DNA from: Erysipelotrichaceae bacterium
GTDB taxonomy: Bacteria > Bacillota_I > Bacilli_A > Erysipelotrichales > Coprobacillaceae
DNA length: 36,962 nt
Direction of reading: 5' to 3'
Assembly: GCA_021770925.1 (NCBI GenBank)
Contig: JAETPY010000020.1
Location: forward strand, 1-36,962
Position 1 is the stretch's first letter; every line of letters begins with the position of its first letter. A program made the position numbers and the translations under genes. Positions 23,889 to 32,817 of this stretch are shown piece by piece. The notes under the pieces were generated by a model. It was given only the letters and a program-made list of their open reading frames with translations. It was not told the origin of the DNA and ran no database searches.

Positions 23889-24959
23889 ATAATAAGAAAA
23901 ATAAAAAAACTTCTGTTATTTACATTAACATTTTGTTTAGCTTGTTGTATGGTGACAATCCAAAATGTTAATGCATCAACTGTTTTACCTAATAGCTATT
24001 TAAATGATATTAAAGAACAGGTTTGTCTTCTAAATGAAGAAATCAATATCTCTAAATTAAATTTTAAAGATTACAAAATACTTTTAGATATTGAAAATAA
24101 TGAATCCTATGCATTAATTGTTACTGATAATGATGGCTATATTATTTCTGGAATTAAAAACAAAACAATTTCTGAGTGTTCACTAACTCAAAATTCAAAT
24201 CCTTATAAAAATAATATGAGTAATACATTATTATATTATGGTCCAATGAATTATCTTTATAAAAACAATGAATCGATTGTAGATATTTATTCTAATCAAA
24301 TAATTTCTTCTAATCTTCGTATGAGCAATGCAACCGATAATGATATAGAAAATTTGAAAAAATTAAATTCTGAATTCTTAAATAATTGTACGCCTATTTC
24401 TGTGAAAACCCATGCATCTGAAAGCTGGATTGGTGCACCCGCATCAAGATTTTCTAGATACAATGGTTCATCTTGGCGTAACGAAAAAAGTGTTTGTGGA
24501 CCAATTGCTGCCGCTATTATGTTTGCATATTTTGACGATTATGTTAGATTTGATGTAATCCCTGATAATGTACGTAAACAAAACAGCAGCTCACCAGGAA
24601 CACTTATTACAAAAATGGTAGCAGAAACCCCTCTTGCTACAACTACAGTACCTTCAACTCTTGCCACTGGAATATGAGGTTTTATTCAAAAATATAGTCC
24701 TAATAAATCTATCAAAGCAACAAGTATGAGTACAAATCCTTTTTCTACAGTTAAAAACAGCTGTAATTCAAGTCGCCCAATTTGTGTAGGATTATTAGAT
24801 TCGCTTGGTTCATCTTATAAAAACCATTGAGTTACTGCATATCAATATAAAGAAACAGGTGTATTTGTAGGATATTATAAATGCATTGATAATTGGGGTA
24901 ATTATAATAAAGAAATCACTAGTTCCTGGGCCATGGGTGCAGTATCTATCGGATATTAA
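23889..24959 (+). pseudogene. Secreted papain/C39-like cysteine peptidase, interrupted by two in-frame UGA codons
   Basis: One reading frame runs from about 23889 to TAA at 24957-24959 with only two stops, TGA at 24675-24677 and 24828-24830. The first residues (RKIKKLLLFTLTF, then NVNAS) form a signal peptide, but the frame there begins with ATA codons and lacks ATG and ribosome site; the first ATG (23949) lies inside the signal peptide. The catalytic cysteine is in SVCGPIAAAIMFAYF near 24497, the histidine in KNH-(TGA)-VTAYQY, and a papain-like Asn-Trp-Gly in IDNWGNY. Homologues usually read HWV at the second site, so TGA stands where Trp is expected; the first, GI-(TGA)-GF, also suits Trp. 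Four other Trp codons here are TGG. Most simply a decayed gene (three G-to-A changes); UGA readthrough is the alternative. Confidence 0.7.
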
Positions 24960-25004
24960 AATTAATTAAAATTTATGGAATTGAATAAACAAGGAAAATC
25001 ATTT

Positions 25005-25064
25005 AGAAAGGAGATTACAATTCCGCTGCATATATCAATGACAGTTTCCTTGTCAAAAAAATGA
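25005..25064 (+). promoter_or_regulatory. Orphan ribosome site and short leader frame before the lipoprotein gene
   Basis: GAAAGGAG at 25006-25013 is a strong ribosome site but lies 48 bases before the lipoprotein ATG, which has no such site of its own. A short frame from ATG at 25038 ends in TGA overlapping that ATG (ATGA at 25061-25064), which would allow translational coupling. Confidence 0.35.
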
Positions 25065-25642
25065 AAAAGATAAACAAAATTAGTATTGTTATAATACTTT
25101 TAATTCTATGTTCAGCATGCGGTAGACCTCCTGGATTAACTGCTAGAATGGGTCGTAATATTAATTGTGAATCTGAATTAGGGAATTTTTCAAAATATAT
25201 AAAATTGGATAAACTTCCAACTGCTATGGATAATGAAATAAAAGTCCATGGCAAAAAGGTTGGTATACATTGTGGTAATATGTTTACAATAACTAGTGAG
25301 CTGACAGATTACTATACTAATTATAGAATGGTTAATGCTGCAGGTACTTTAGGAGATACTTTTGAGTATGGCGCATATACTGTTAATATAAAATATTATT
25401 TATATGATGATATGTTAATTATCGATAGTGATACTGACATGCCAAAAGACGTAGCGAGTTCTGGCCTAATGGCAGAATATTACATAAAAATTGACGATAA
25501 GTATCTAAGTGGTTTTGAGCATGGTTTTGGTCTAAAAAAAAGATACAAGAATTTCAACAAGTTATCTAAAACATACTTGGAAAAAATGAACTTATTAATA
25601 ATTGAAGAACTTGATACTTATACTAATCTTAAAACTATTTAA
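25061..25642 (+). CDS. Putative lipoprotein, function unknown
   Basis: 193 residues. A basic start (MKKINK), a hydrophobic core (ISIVIILLILC) and a lipobox-like CSAC ending at C20 indicate export and lipid attachment; the residue three before the cysteine is Cys instead of the usual Leu, so the lipobox is not ideal. The mature part is polar with mixed strands (FEYGAYTVNIKYYLYDDMLIIDSD) and matches no family I know. It follows the broken peptidase gene by about 100 bases on the same strand and may share its transcript. The start lacks a close ribosome site. A terminator follows about 90 bases downstream. Confidence 0.65.
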   Translation: MKKINKISIVIILLILCSACGRPPGLTARMGRNINCESELGNFSKYIKLDKLPTAMDNEIKVHGKKVGIHCGNMFTITSELTDYYTNYRMVNAAGTLGDTFEYGAYTVNIKYYLYDDMLIIDSDTDMPKDVASSGLMAEYYIKIDDKYLSGFEHGFGLKKRYKNFNKLSKTYLEKMNLLIIEELDTYTNLKTI

Positions 25643-25731
25643 TATCAATAAATCAATTATAAATAATAAAAATGAGAAGTTTTAGAATTCATCATATTTA
25701 CCAATAGGCAAAATAACTTGAGAATTTAAAT

Positions 25732-25792
25732 AAAGAGACTATTAAAACATGAGGTGCTATTGACCCCACGTTATTAGAATAGTCTCTTTTTT
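25732..25792 (+). terminator. Terminator downstream of the lipoprotein gene
   Basis: AAAGAGACTATT (25732-25743) pairs with AATAGTCTCTTT (25778-25789), followed by TTT. The 34-base interior can fold weakly further (AACATG against CACGTT). The long interior is unusual for an intrinsic terminator. Confidence 0.55.
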
Positions 25793-25877
25793 AGAATCTA
25801 ATATCATCATTTGTTATTTCATGCCAGCTGTAAATAATGATATATTTAATTTATCTATAACAATCACTTATATAAAT
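25793..25877. other. Spacer between convergent genes
   Basis: AT-rich stretch between the plus-strand terminator and the jetD terminator. No gene or motif is seen. Confidence 0.4.
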
Positions 25878-25906
25878 AAGGTGTTCAAACTAATCTTGAA
25901 CACCTT
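25878..25906 (-). terminator. Wadjet operon terminator
   Basis: Minus strand AAGGTGTTCAA, 7-base loop, TTGAACACCTT, then ATTTATAT. An 11-bp perfect stem a few bases after the jetD stop; the T-run is weak. Confidence 0.6.
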
Positions 25907-25910
25907 TATA

Positions 25911-27110
25911 TCAATAATCAATAGTATGCAGTTCAACGATCTCCTGCTCTAATTTACAGTCATTTTCCAACATATAATCAATGACTTTATCATGAAACCG
26001 TTCTTTTAATTTAATTAATCTTTTTCGATCATTAGCAGTCAATCTTTTTGTATATTCTTGATACTTTTGTAATATATCTATATTCATGGCAATGGTTTTA
26101 AAAGGAATACTGGTCTTTTCAATTAAATGCAAATAAATATAAAATCCCCCAGCATCAATATCGCCAAAATGATAATAATTAAGATTCGTTTTAAATTGAT
26201 AGATTTTCAACAGCAGCTCTCTTCTTAATGCGTTATGATAACCACCTAAATAGATTATTAAAGTATTGTCAACAGCAGTATCATAAAATGAAGTTAAGTT
26301 TTCAATCGTTAAAACATTAACATCTCTAATTTCTAAAATTTTTAATAATTTAATATTTTCAGTAGTTAAAGAAAAGGGACTATTAAGTTTACCAATATCA
26401 ATAATCTGATCATTTAAACTGATTTTGATTTGACCGTTTAAATATATAAAACCAGGATTTTTAATAACATTAAAATGTCCAAACATTTCATCTTCATTTT
26501 GAAAGCTTTCACTATGATAATCAGTAACAATATTGACAAGCTTACTTTTTATATTTTCTAATCGTTTCGAATCTTTCAAGACCATTAAAGAAAACTTACG
26601 AAATGAGATTTCTTTCTTTTGGTTTACAAGTGCTTGTAAGACAATAAATATATCTTTAATCTCTTTAATATTTTCAATATTTAAATATCTGCTTATTGAT
26701 TGATAGTTTTCTATCCTTTTTATCATTTCATTTTTAAAACGATCCAGCCAGTCTATTGAAAATGAAATCTTTTTTAAATAATCGACTGTTTCTAAGCGAT
26801 AATCAGCTAAATAAATTCGATTTATTAACCGATATGCCTCTTTTATATAATTATCATCTAATACTAGTGCTATTTCATCAATTTCCTCATCATTAATAGT
26901 AATATCAAGGATATGTAAGTTATTTAAATCATGGCAAGCTTCATCAATCAATAAACGCTGTGAATAATAATCACTATTATCATATTTTGGAAAAAGCTTT
27001 CGCAATTTAACTTTTATCTGCAGGTTTAAACAAGAACCTTGTTTAGATAAAACACTGCGCTCATACTTTTCCAAAAGATTAGTTAATATCTTTGTTGCAT
27101 ATTTATTCAT
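25911..27110 (-). CDS. jetD: Wadjet subunit JetD (TOPRIM nuclease)
   Basis: 399 residues. JetD is the DNA-cutting subunit of Wadjet: once JetABC has extruded a small circular DNA, JetD cleaves it. The C-terminal TOPRIM domain is visible: LTIENLTSFYD with E270, the IIYLGGYHN strand and turn, and the metal-binding HFGDIDAGGFY with D317 and D319. The N-terminal 250 residues are a helical arm/winged-helix region that docks JetC. The ATG at 27110 overlaps jetC by eight bases, with GAGG nine bases upstream. It ends in TGA, the only clear TGA stop in the window, with TAG six sense codons further on. Confidence 0.88.
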   Translation of the reverse strand: MNKYATKILTNLLEKYERSVLSKQGSCLNLQIKVKLRKLFPKYDNSDYYSQRLLIDEACHDLNNLHILDITINDEEIDEIALVLDDNYIKEAYRLINRIYLADYRLETVDYLKKISFSIDWLDRFKNEMIKRIENYQSISRYLNIENIKEIKDIFIVLQALVNQKKEISFRKFSLMVLKDSKRLENIKSKLVNIVTDYHSESFQNEDEMFGHFNVIKNPGFIYLNGQIKISLNDQIIDIGKLNSPFSLTTENIKLLKILEIRDVNVLTIENLTSFYDTAVDNTLIIYLGGYHNALRRELLLKIYQFKTNLNYYHFGDIDAGGFYIYLHLIEKTSIPFKTIAMNIDILQKYQEYTKRLTANDRKRLIKLKERFHDKVIDYMLENDCKLEQEIVELHTIDY

Positions 27111-30100
27111 GAATAATAGCCTCAACAAAAGAATTATCTCCAGATTTAATAATTGCTAGTGTGGTATCAACATAAGGCATGATAGTACTAGCACGATCCG
27201 GTGGTGCCGCTAAAATAATCTGCACATTAAGTTCATTATAAAATCTCATCATTGCCTGGATTCTCGTTTCATCCATATTATTAAAAGCTTCATCAAACAA
27301 AACAACGCAGCCTGAATCTTCATTAAGACGATTTTTAATTAACTGTTCAAAACTTGAGGCAATGACAACATAAAATGGAGTTTGTGTTTCCCCGCCCGAT
27401 TTTTCACGATTGACTTTAGAAAATTTAGTAAAATCCCCATTTTCATGCAAAATTTTAATATCATAATCCAAATACTCACGATAATCAGTATATTTTTGTA
27501 ATAACTTTTCACCACTTTCATCTTCGCCTAATAAAGCTATTTGATCAAACAGTTCATCCATTACAGCACGATTTTCTTTTGACAAAGTCGTTACAAATAA
27601 ATCATCACTGTTATACTGCTGATTAGAAGCAATAATATCATAATAACGTCGATAATCTTTACGTCTGCTAGGATTAACCTCGAATTCATAACTATCACCA
27701 TTAAAGTTTTTATTTTGAAGGCCCTTGTTTAATTCTTTAATGTCTTTTTTAGCCTGATTGATTTTTTCATACAATCTCGATATAAATGACTCTTGAAATG
27801 TCTGTTCACATTTTCTTCTGGCATTTCGAACATCATCTTGGCGTTTAACAATTTCAATATCTCTTAATTTATAGTATAACTGCAAATAAACATCAATATT
27901 ATCAATTGTTTCTCCATAACCAACTTTAAATTCATGATTAAAAGCTTTCATTGCCCATTCAATATTCGTACTTTCCTTATTAGTCTGTCCATCTAATTCA
28001 CGAATTTTCATAACTAAGCTGTTTTGGATCGATGTATAATTATGACCAAAGCGTTTATAATATCTTTTTTTAATTGTCATAATTGCTTCATCAATAATTT
28101 CTGGTGCCTTAGGTAGTTTTTCTAATTCAGTTTCAATTTCTCTTTTAGTTTTATTATTTTGGTCAATACTTGCTTTTTCATTGATAAGATTGCGCTGTTT
28201 TAAATCATAGTTATCTTGTGCTTTTTGATATCTTTGTTTAACTTGATCTAACTGCTGAATAATGGCAATAATTGAATCATCTTGGATAATTTCCTTTAAA
28301 CGTTTTTCAATCTCATTAATATTATTTTGTAAATCATGATATTCATCGATTAAACTAGTAGAACCAACCAAAAAATCTATTTGTGATTTATCCAAAATCT
28401 TTAGATTCCGATTTATTTCATGATATTGTTTACTTTTGACTTTGATTTCATCTTGAATTTGATTTAATTGTTCTTCAATCATTCCTATTTGAATCTTCAA
28501 AGCTTCTAATCCAATATATGGCTGTTGATACACCTTAGGATTAAGCGCTCTAACAGTATAATTATTATAAACCATACAAGTTTTTGTAATTGCTGTTTTA
28601 TGCATTGGCAGCTGTTCAACTGTATCGACACACTTAACTCGATTTAACAGCATATTAGCATATCTTTTAGCATAACTGTTAAAACTTGTAACAAAATTAG
28701 CTAGACTATCTTCTAAAGTATCTTGATATTTATCTAACTTAGCAACATCAACGATCCCAACACCAAAAATCCCATGACTATTTTTATACTGTTCATATAT
28801 TTGCATTGCTTTTGTAAAATATTCAGGATCAATAATAATATCAAAGCGCTGGGTATTTAAATATCCTTCGATTGCATTACGCCATGATTCATCGGTTATC
28901 TCTAAATATTCACAAAGGGGCTTTACATCTATTTTCTTTTGATAATAATTAGCTAACTGTTCTTTTAAAATTTTAATAAGCTCGGTTATTTCTTTACGAT
29001 AAAAAAAGCGATTACTTGAAAGAAGATTATGTTGATCAACTAATTCATTTTGTTTAGCCTGCATCTTTTTTAAATCCTGCTCTAAAAGAATTTTCTTCTC
29101 ACTAAAATCTGCTCGTTTACTTACTAAATCATTTTTTATTTCAAAAAGATGTTCATTTAAATATTCACTATCATAATCATTATTATTAATATTATTGATA
29201 AAAGTTTCTTTGATTCGAAGTTGTTTTAAAACTGTTGTTTCTTGTTTTAATTTATTAACATAATCGCGATATCTAATTTCAAGCTGTTTTAATTGAGTCT
29301 GCTTAGTTTTTAAATTGCTTTCAAGTTCTTTCTTTAAACGATATCCTTCATTATTGTCTAAAATATTTTCTAAACTAAGAACTTCCTTTTGAAGACTTTC
29401 ACTCTTTTCTTTAGCACTAATCAATAACTGCTCTAAATCTTTAACAACTAATTCACTTTTTAAAACAGCTTTTTCAATCACATCTCTTTGATAATACAAA
29501 CTATCAAGATAAATATGATCTTTAGCATCCTGATGATTCTTTAGTTGAATAACTATTTTTTGATAATTTTGATAAAAAACATCTATCTTTTCTAAAGCTG
29601 CCAATCGATTTTGCTGATCTTTCAAAACATTACCTAAATTACGATATGCTCGTATATTATTACGAAGATCATCAATCTTAACAGGATCTTCATTCAAAAG
29701 AAAGTCGAAAATAAAGTTATACACATGATTGATTGGTTTAAAAGCCAATGCTCGTGGAATCAATTCAAAGTATTTTTTTGATACTCCTAAAGCCTGACGA
29801 AATAAGCCTGGCACTTTACTTTTTTTATCAGCAAAATTAGCTTGAATCTTTTTACTAGTTAAAAAGCGCCTAAATTCATTACGATTATAAACATGATTTC
29901 CTTTAATAAATAAATCATCATCTATTTTTTGATCAATCACTTGAAAAAATAATTCCTTTTTTATATTTGATTTACTTAACTCCAAAACAACCCCTAATAA
30001 TTGACTCCGTTTTGTCGCTTCATCAAAATATTCCAAAACAATATATGAAACCACATCACCCATTCTTAAATATTCTTTTCCTTCACGCCCTAATTTACCG

Positions 30101-30312
30101 CGAATATAACCCTCAATATTTCTTTTACCTGAATCATTGGCTGCACTATTAAACTTAGCTTTTCCAGCTGTTAAAATATACTGTAAAGCATCTAGTAATG
30201 TTGATTTACCAGTTCCATTTTCACCAGTAATAACTACATTATTTTTAATTTCGATTGTTTGATTATTAAATAAATGCCAATTAATTATCTTCATCTTGAC
30301 TAGCTTTTTCAC
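27103..30312 (-). CDS. jetC: Wadjet SMC-like ATPase JetC (MukB-like)
   Basis: About 1069 residues. An SMC/MukB-like loop-extruding ATPase, the motor of the plasmid-cleaving Wadjet complex. Walker A is GENGTGKST (30-38); the C-terminal head has the signature SGGETQTPFYVVIASS and Walker B CVVLFDEAFNNMDE. Between them lie long coiled-coil stretches (about 230-470 and 640-900) around a hinge-like globular part near 480-620. The start is taken as GTG at 30312 because GGGGTGA lies upstream and MKKLVKMKIINW fits the family N-terminus; ATG at 30294 is an alternative. It overlaps jetB by 32 bases. Confidence 0.9.
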   Translation of the reverse strand: MKKLVKMKIINWHLFNNQTIEIKNNVVITGENGTGKSTLLDALQYILTAGKAKFNSAANDSGKRNIEGYIRGKLGREGKEYLRMGDVVSYIVLEYFDEATKRSQLLGVVLELSKSNIKKELFFQVIDQKIDDDLFIKGNHVYNRNEFRRFLTSKKIQANFADKKSKVPGLFRQALGVSKKYFELIPRALAFKPINHVYNFIFDFLLNEDPVKIDDLRNNIRAYRNLGNVLKDQQNRLAALEKIDVFYQNYQKIVIQLKNHQDAKDHIYLDSLYYQRDVIEKAVLKSELVVKDLEQLLISAKEKSESLQKEVLSLENILDNNEGYRLKKELESNLKTKQTQLKQLEIRYRDYVNKLKQETTVLKQLRIKETFINNINNNDYDSEYLNEHLFEIKNDLVSKRADFSEKKILLEQDLKKMQAKQNELVDQHNLLSSNRFFYRKEITELIKILKEQLANYYQKKIDVKPLCEYLEITDESWRNAIEGYLNTQRFDIIIDPEYFTKAMQIYEQYKNSHGIFGVGIVDVAKLDKYQDTLEDSLANFVTSFNSYAKRYANMLLNRVKCVDTVEQLPMHKTAITKTCMVYNNYTVRALNPKVYQQPYIGLEALKIQIGMIEEQLNQIQDEIKVKSKQYHEINRNLKILDKSQIDFLVGSTSLIDEYHDLQNNINEIEKRLKEIIQDDSIIAIIQQLDQVKQRYQKAQDNYDLKQRNLINEKASIDQNNKTKREIETELEKLPKAPEIIDEAIMTIKKRYYKRFGHNYTSIQNSLVMKIRELDGQTNKESTNIEWAMKAFNHEFKVGYGETIDNIDVYLQLYYKLRDIEIVKRQDDVRNARRKCEQTFQESFISRLYEKINQAKKDIKELNKGLQNKNFNGDSYEFEVNPSRRKDYRRYYDIIASNQQYNSDDLFVTTLSKENRAVMDELFDQIALLGEDESGEKLLQKYTDYREYLDYDIKILHENGDFTKFSKVNREKSGGETQTPFYVVIASSFEQLIKNRLNEDSGCVVLFDEAFNNMDETRIQAMMRFYNELNVQIILAAPPDRASTIMPYVDTTLAIIKSGDNSFVEAIIHE

Positions 30313-30922
30313 TACTATCACCCCGCTTTTGATAATCTAGCAAAATATTATCAATTTGTTCTAATCGTTCAACTGGTAAGACATATGTAATAGTAGGATA
30401 AATAATAATAACTGCATTATCATCATCACTATTACCAGTTAAATCTATAATATTATATCTTTTTAAAACCCTAAACACTTCCTTAAGTTCACTTTTATTG
30501 ATTCGTTTATCAAAAATACCAGTTGCATTAATAGCATCATGAAGCTGTTGTAAAGTAACTGTAATATTATCAAGTAAAGATACTTCCTGCATTTTTTGAT
30601 AATAAAATCGCCGTAACAATAACAAAATAACTGACTCATTTTTTTTAAAAGAATAGCGATTGTAATTTTGTAAATTATATAAATTTAATACTTTATCAAC
30701 ATTATGATTTTCCAAGACATAATCCATCAAAGCAAAATAACTAGCATAAACCTCAAAATCAGCAATAATTTTATAATAATCATCAAGATCACGGGGCCGA
30801 CTGGCACAAATATAATTATAACTTAATAGTTTATTAGTTAATCTTGAAAATTCTTCTTTTTTACTATCACTTAAACGAATATATTTATTGTAAAAAGTTG
30901 TTGCCCTCTGGTATTTATCCAT
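30281..30922 (-). CDS. jetB: Wadjet kleisin-partner subunit JetB
   Basis: 213 residues. Position between jetA and jetC, size and helical/winged-helix composition match JetB, the MukE-like (KITE) subunit that binds the JetA kleisin. A mid-part YSFKKNESVILLLLRRFYYQ followed by LHDAINATGIFDKRINKSELKEVFRVLKRYNII resembles the tandem winged helices of these proteins. It ends in an acidic tail. AAAGGAG lies seven bases before ATG, which overlaps the jetA stop by eight bases. The call depends mainly on operon context. Confidence 0.8.
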   Translation of the reverse strand: MDKYQRATTFYNKYIRLSDSKKEEFSRLTNKLLSYNYICASRPRDLDDYYKIIADFEVYASYFALMDYVLENHNVDKVLNLYNLQNYNRYSFKKNESVILLLLRRFYYQKMQEVSLLDNITVTLQQLHDAINATGIFDKRINKSELKEVFRVLKRYNIIDLTGNSDDDNAVIIIYPTITYVLPVERLEQIDNILLDYQKRGDSSEKASQDEDN

Positions 30923-32273
30923 CTGCTTTCTCCTTTACTCTAAAATCTTTGAAACGATAATTATTAACTATTACTTCATTATCTAATGGTTCAACTTCAT
31001 ATTTTGTCCCATATGTAAAGCCATATAAATAAATTAATACTAAAGTCGCTAAATCTTCATTACTGTTAATTGGCAATGAGGACCCTAAAAAACTTCCCTT
31101 CTGTTTTAACAGCATTAAAACCTTATCTTCAATATATTTGTGTGAATAGTTTTTAGATTTTATAATTTGTTTTAGAGCCTTTTCTTTTAAAGTTTCGTCA
31201 AGAACTGCTGGCTTTTCTAATTGTGACTTAACCGAACTAGTATAATTACGAGGAACATATAAAGAATCTCTAGATATAAAACTATTTAAATACAAATTTC
31301 CCAATTCACTTACATCTTTACCGCTAGCAATTGCTTTAATAATATCATTGATCTTTCCTTCAATATCTTTTTGATTATTTAACAAAAAAGTAATCCGATT
31401 AATTGCTGATTCTATAAACCTATTATTTTTACTATCAATTTCCTGCATTATTTCTTCAATATGTTCAAAAGCATTAATAATATAATCCTTTTGATTCAAC
31501 AGCAGCTCTAAAGCCTCCTGGTATCCAAGATCCTTACGTTCCATAATATTACGAACAATTATATCAAGATACTTTTCATTACTAATAATATTTTCAATGT
31601 TATTAATAATTCGCTGGCGATACTTGGAAGGATTATCGTAAGTAGTAAGATTATAATAAGCTCGATCAACTATTTTAGTTTGATAATCTTGTAACAATGA
31701 GCTTAACAACGCCTCTAAATCATCTTTAATTCCTTCGTCTAATAAATTTTGAATATATTTCTTTATATTAGAATTCAAATTTTTTAATTTATTGGCTAGA
31801 TCTTTAGTATTTTCATATCCCGTTTCAAAAACCAAATCTCCACGATTAACATCAAAAGTATTGAATGACATAAAAATATTATAAATCAAACCAGAATATT
31901 CCCCATTATCACTACCGCCATCAAGACTGAATAAATTTTCTAAAACCCTAATACTATAATCTTCAAAAGTGATAAATATATCATAATTTTCACCAGTTTC
32001 TTCGTTAACCCATCCACATTCCTTTAACCTTTTTAAAATATATAAAGCTTTATCACGAGAATTGTTCAAATCCTCATCGCTTTTTAAAAAGGTAACATGA
32101 TTTTCAAAATAATCCTGAAAAATCAATAAAACTTGTTCTTTAGTAGATGAAAAAGATAAATCACTTTTAAACGAATGATAAACTAAATATAAACAATCAG
32201 AGATTATCCGCTTATTATCTCCAATAAAAATATTAAAAAAATTATTAGGTAAGATATCAAAAATATTATACAT
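30915..32273 (-). CDS. jetA: Wadjet kleisin subunit JetA
   Basis: 452 residues, first gene of the Wadjet operon. JetA is the MukF-like kleisin linking the JetC heads. The N-terminal MYNIFDILPNNFFNIFIGDNK and a long helical middle match, to my recollection, the JetA family found in Clostridia-type (type III) Wadjet loci; the subtype is not verified. A winged-helix-like segment is near residues 360-400 (LKEKALKQIIKSKNYSHKYIE). The ATG at 32273 is chosen because AAAGGA precedes it; a longer frame would include the promoter. Confidence 0.82.
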   Translation of the reverse strand: MYNIFDILPNNFFNIFIGDNKRIISDCLYLVYHSFKSDLSFSSTKEQVLLIFQDYFENHVTFLKSDEDLNNSRDKALYILKRLKECGWVNEETGENYDIFITFEDYSIRVLENLFSLDGGSDNGEYSGLIYNIFMSFNTFDVNRGDLVFETGYENTKDLANKLKNLNSNIKKYIQNLLDEGIKDDLEALLSSLLQDYQTKIVDRAYYNLTTYDNPSKYRQRIINNIENIISNEKYLDIIVRNIMERKDLGYQEALELLLNQKDYIINAFEHIEEIMQEIDSKNNRFIESAINRITFLLNNQKDIEGKINDIIKAIASGKDVSELGNLYLNSFISRDSLYVPRNYTSSVKSQLEKPAVLDETLKEKALKQIIKSKNYSHKYIEDKVLMLLKQKGSFLGSSLPINSNEDLATLVLIYLYGFTYGTKYEVEPLDNEVIVNNYRFKDFRVKEKADG

Positions 32274-32300
32274 TATCTCTATCCTTTCAACAAAAGTACC

Positions 32301-32309
32301 CTTATTATA
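32301..32309 (-). promoter_or_regulatory. Wadjet operon promoter (extended -10)
   Basis: Minus strand TGTTATAAT fits the extended -10 (TATAAT at 32304-32309), about 31 bases before jetA. The -35 region is poor. Confidence 0.5.
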
Positions 32310-32315
32310 ACACAT

Positions 32316-32778
32316 AATTTAAATTTCAGTAAAAAAGATATGAAATAATATCAACTGTTTACAAATCTTTTAAAAACAAATTTATCCAATCTTTAAAATA
32401 AAAAGTTTTTACACACAGCACCAATTATCAAAATTGATGCTTACTTCTATTAATCTTAATAATCCATATTACAATTAGACAAAGCTGCAATACCATCAAT
32501 ATGATACACATTTTTTACTGCATAATTATACTATTTCCATTCGATATTCTATTAAATAACCGCTAATTAACAGTTATCATGCTGAATTCATATATTAAAA
32601 TTATTTTGTCTTTTAGATTGCAGTATTTATTTAATACGCCTAATTACTAATTTAATGTTTTTAAGTCCTGATTTTATTATTGCCTTCTCTATTTTGTATT
32701 TTACAATATAAAACTAGTAAGTCACCAATCATGCTCTTAAAAGATTTTATTTCAACTATATGATATGTTCATTATGAA
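32316..32778. other. Long intergenic region
   Basis: About 460 AT-rich bases between the defence island and the sugar locus. No convincing gene, RNA or mobile element is seen. One short minus-strand frame (32428-32511, 27 codons) would give a hydrophobic peptide with a basic tail, MCIILMVLQ...INRSK, but has no ribosome site. Confidence 0.4.
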
Positions 32779-32811
32779 AACAGGTAAAAACTATAATAGT
32801 TTTTACCTGTT
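32779..32811 (-). terminator. Mannosidase operon terminator
   Basis: Minus strand AACAGGTAAAAACT, loop ATTAT, AGTTTTTACCTGTT, then TTC. A 14-bp perfect stem seven bases after the mannosidase stop, with a short T-run. Confidence 0.75.
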
Positions 32812-32817
32812 AATAAT

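Noticed and set aside
24675-24830. UGA codons as selenocysteine
   Set aside because: Both positions suit Trp better than Cys/Sec, no SECIS-like hairpin is evident directly after them, and two Sec residues in a C39-like peptidase would be unprecedented to my knowledge.
25732-25792. Possible insertion-sequence end
   Set aside because: The long inverted repeat could resemble an IS terminus, but there is no transposase, no partner end and no target duplication; position and T-run fit a terminator.
27103-30312. JetC as housekeeping MukB or SbcC
   Set aside because: Gene order with a TOPRIM JetD-like protein and two small partner genes, and the size near 1070 residues, fit Wadjet; Bacillota use SMC-ScpAB for chromosome folding.
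32428-32511. 27-codon hydrophobic peptide (possible type I toxin)
   Set aside because: Has a membrane-like segment and basic tail, but no ribosome site, no promoter and no antisense RNA feature; likely chance.
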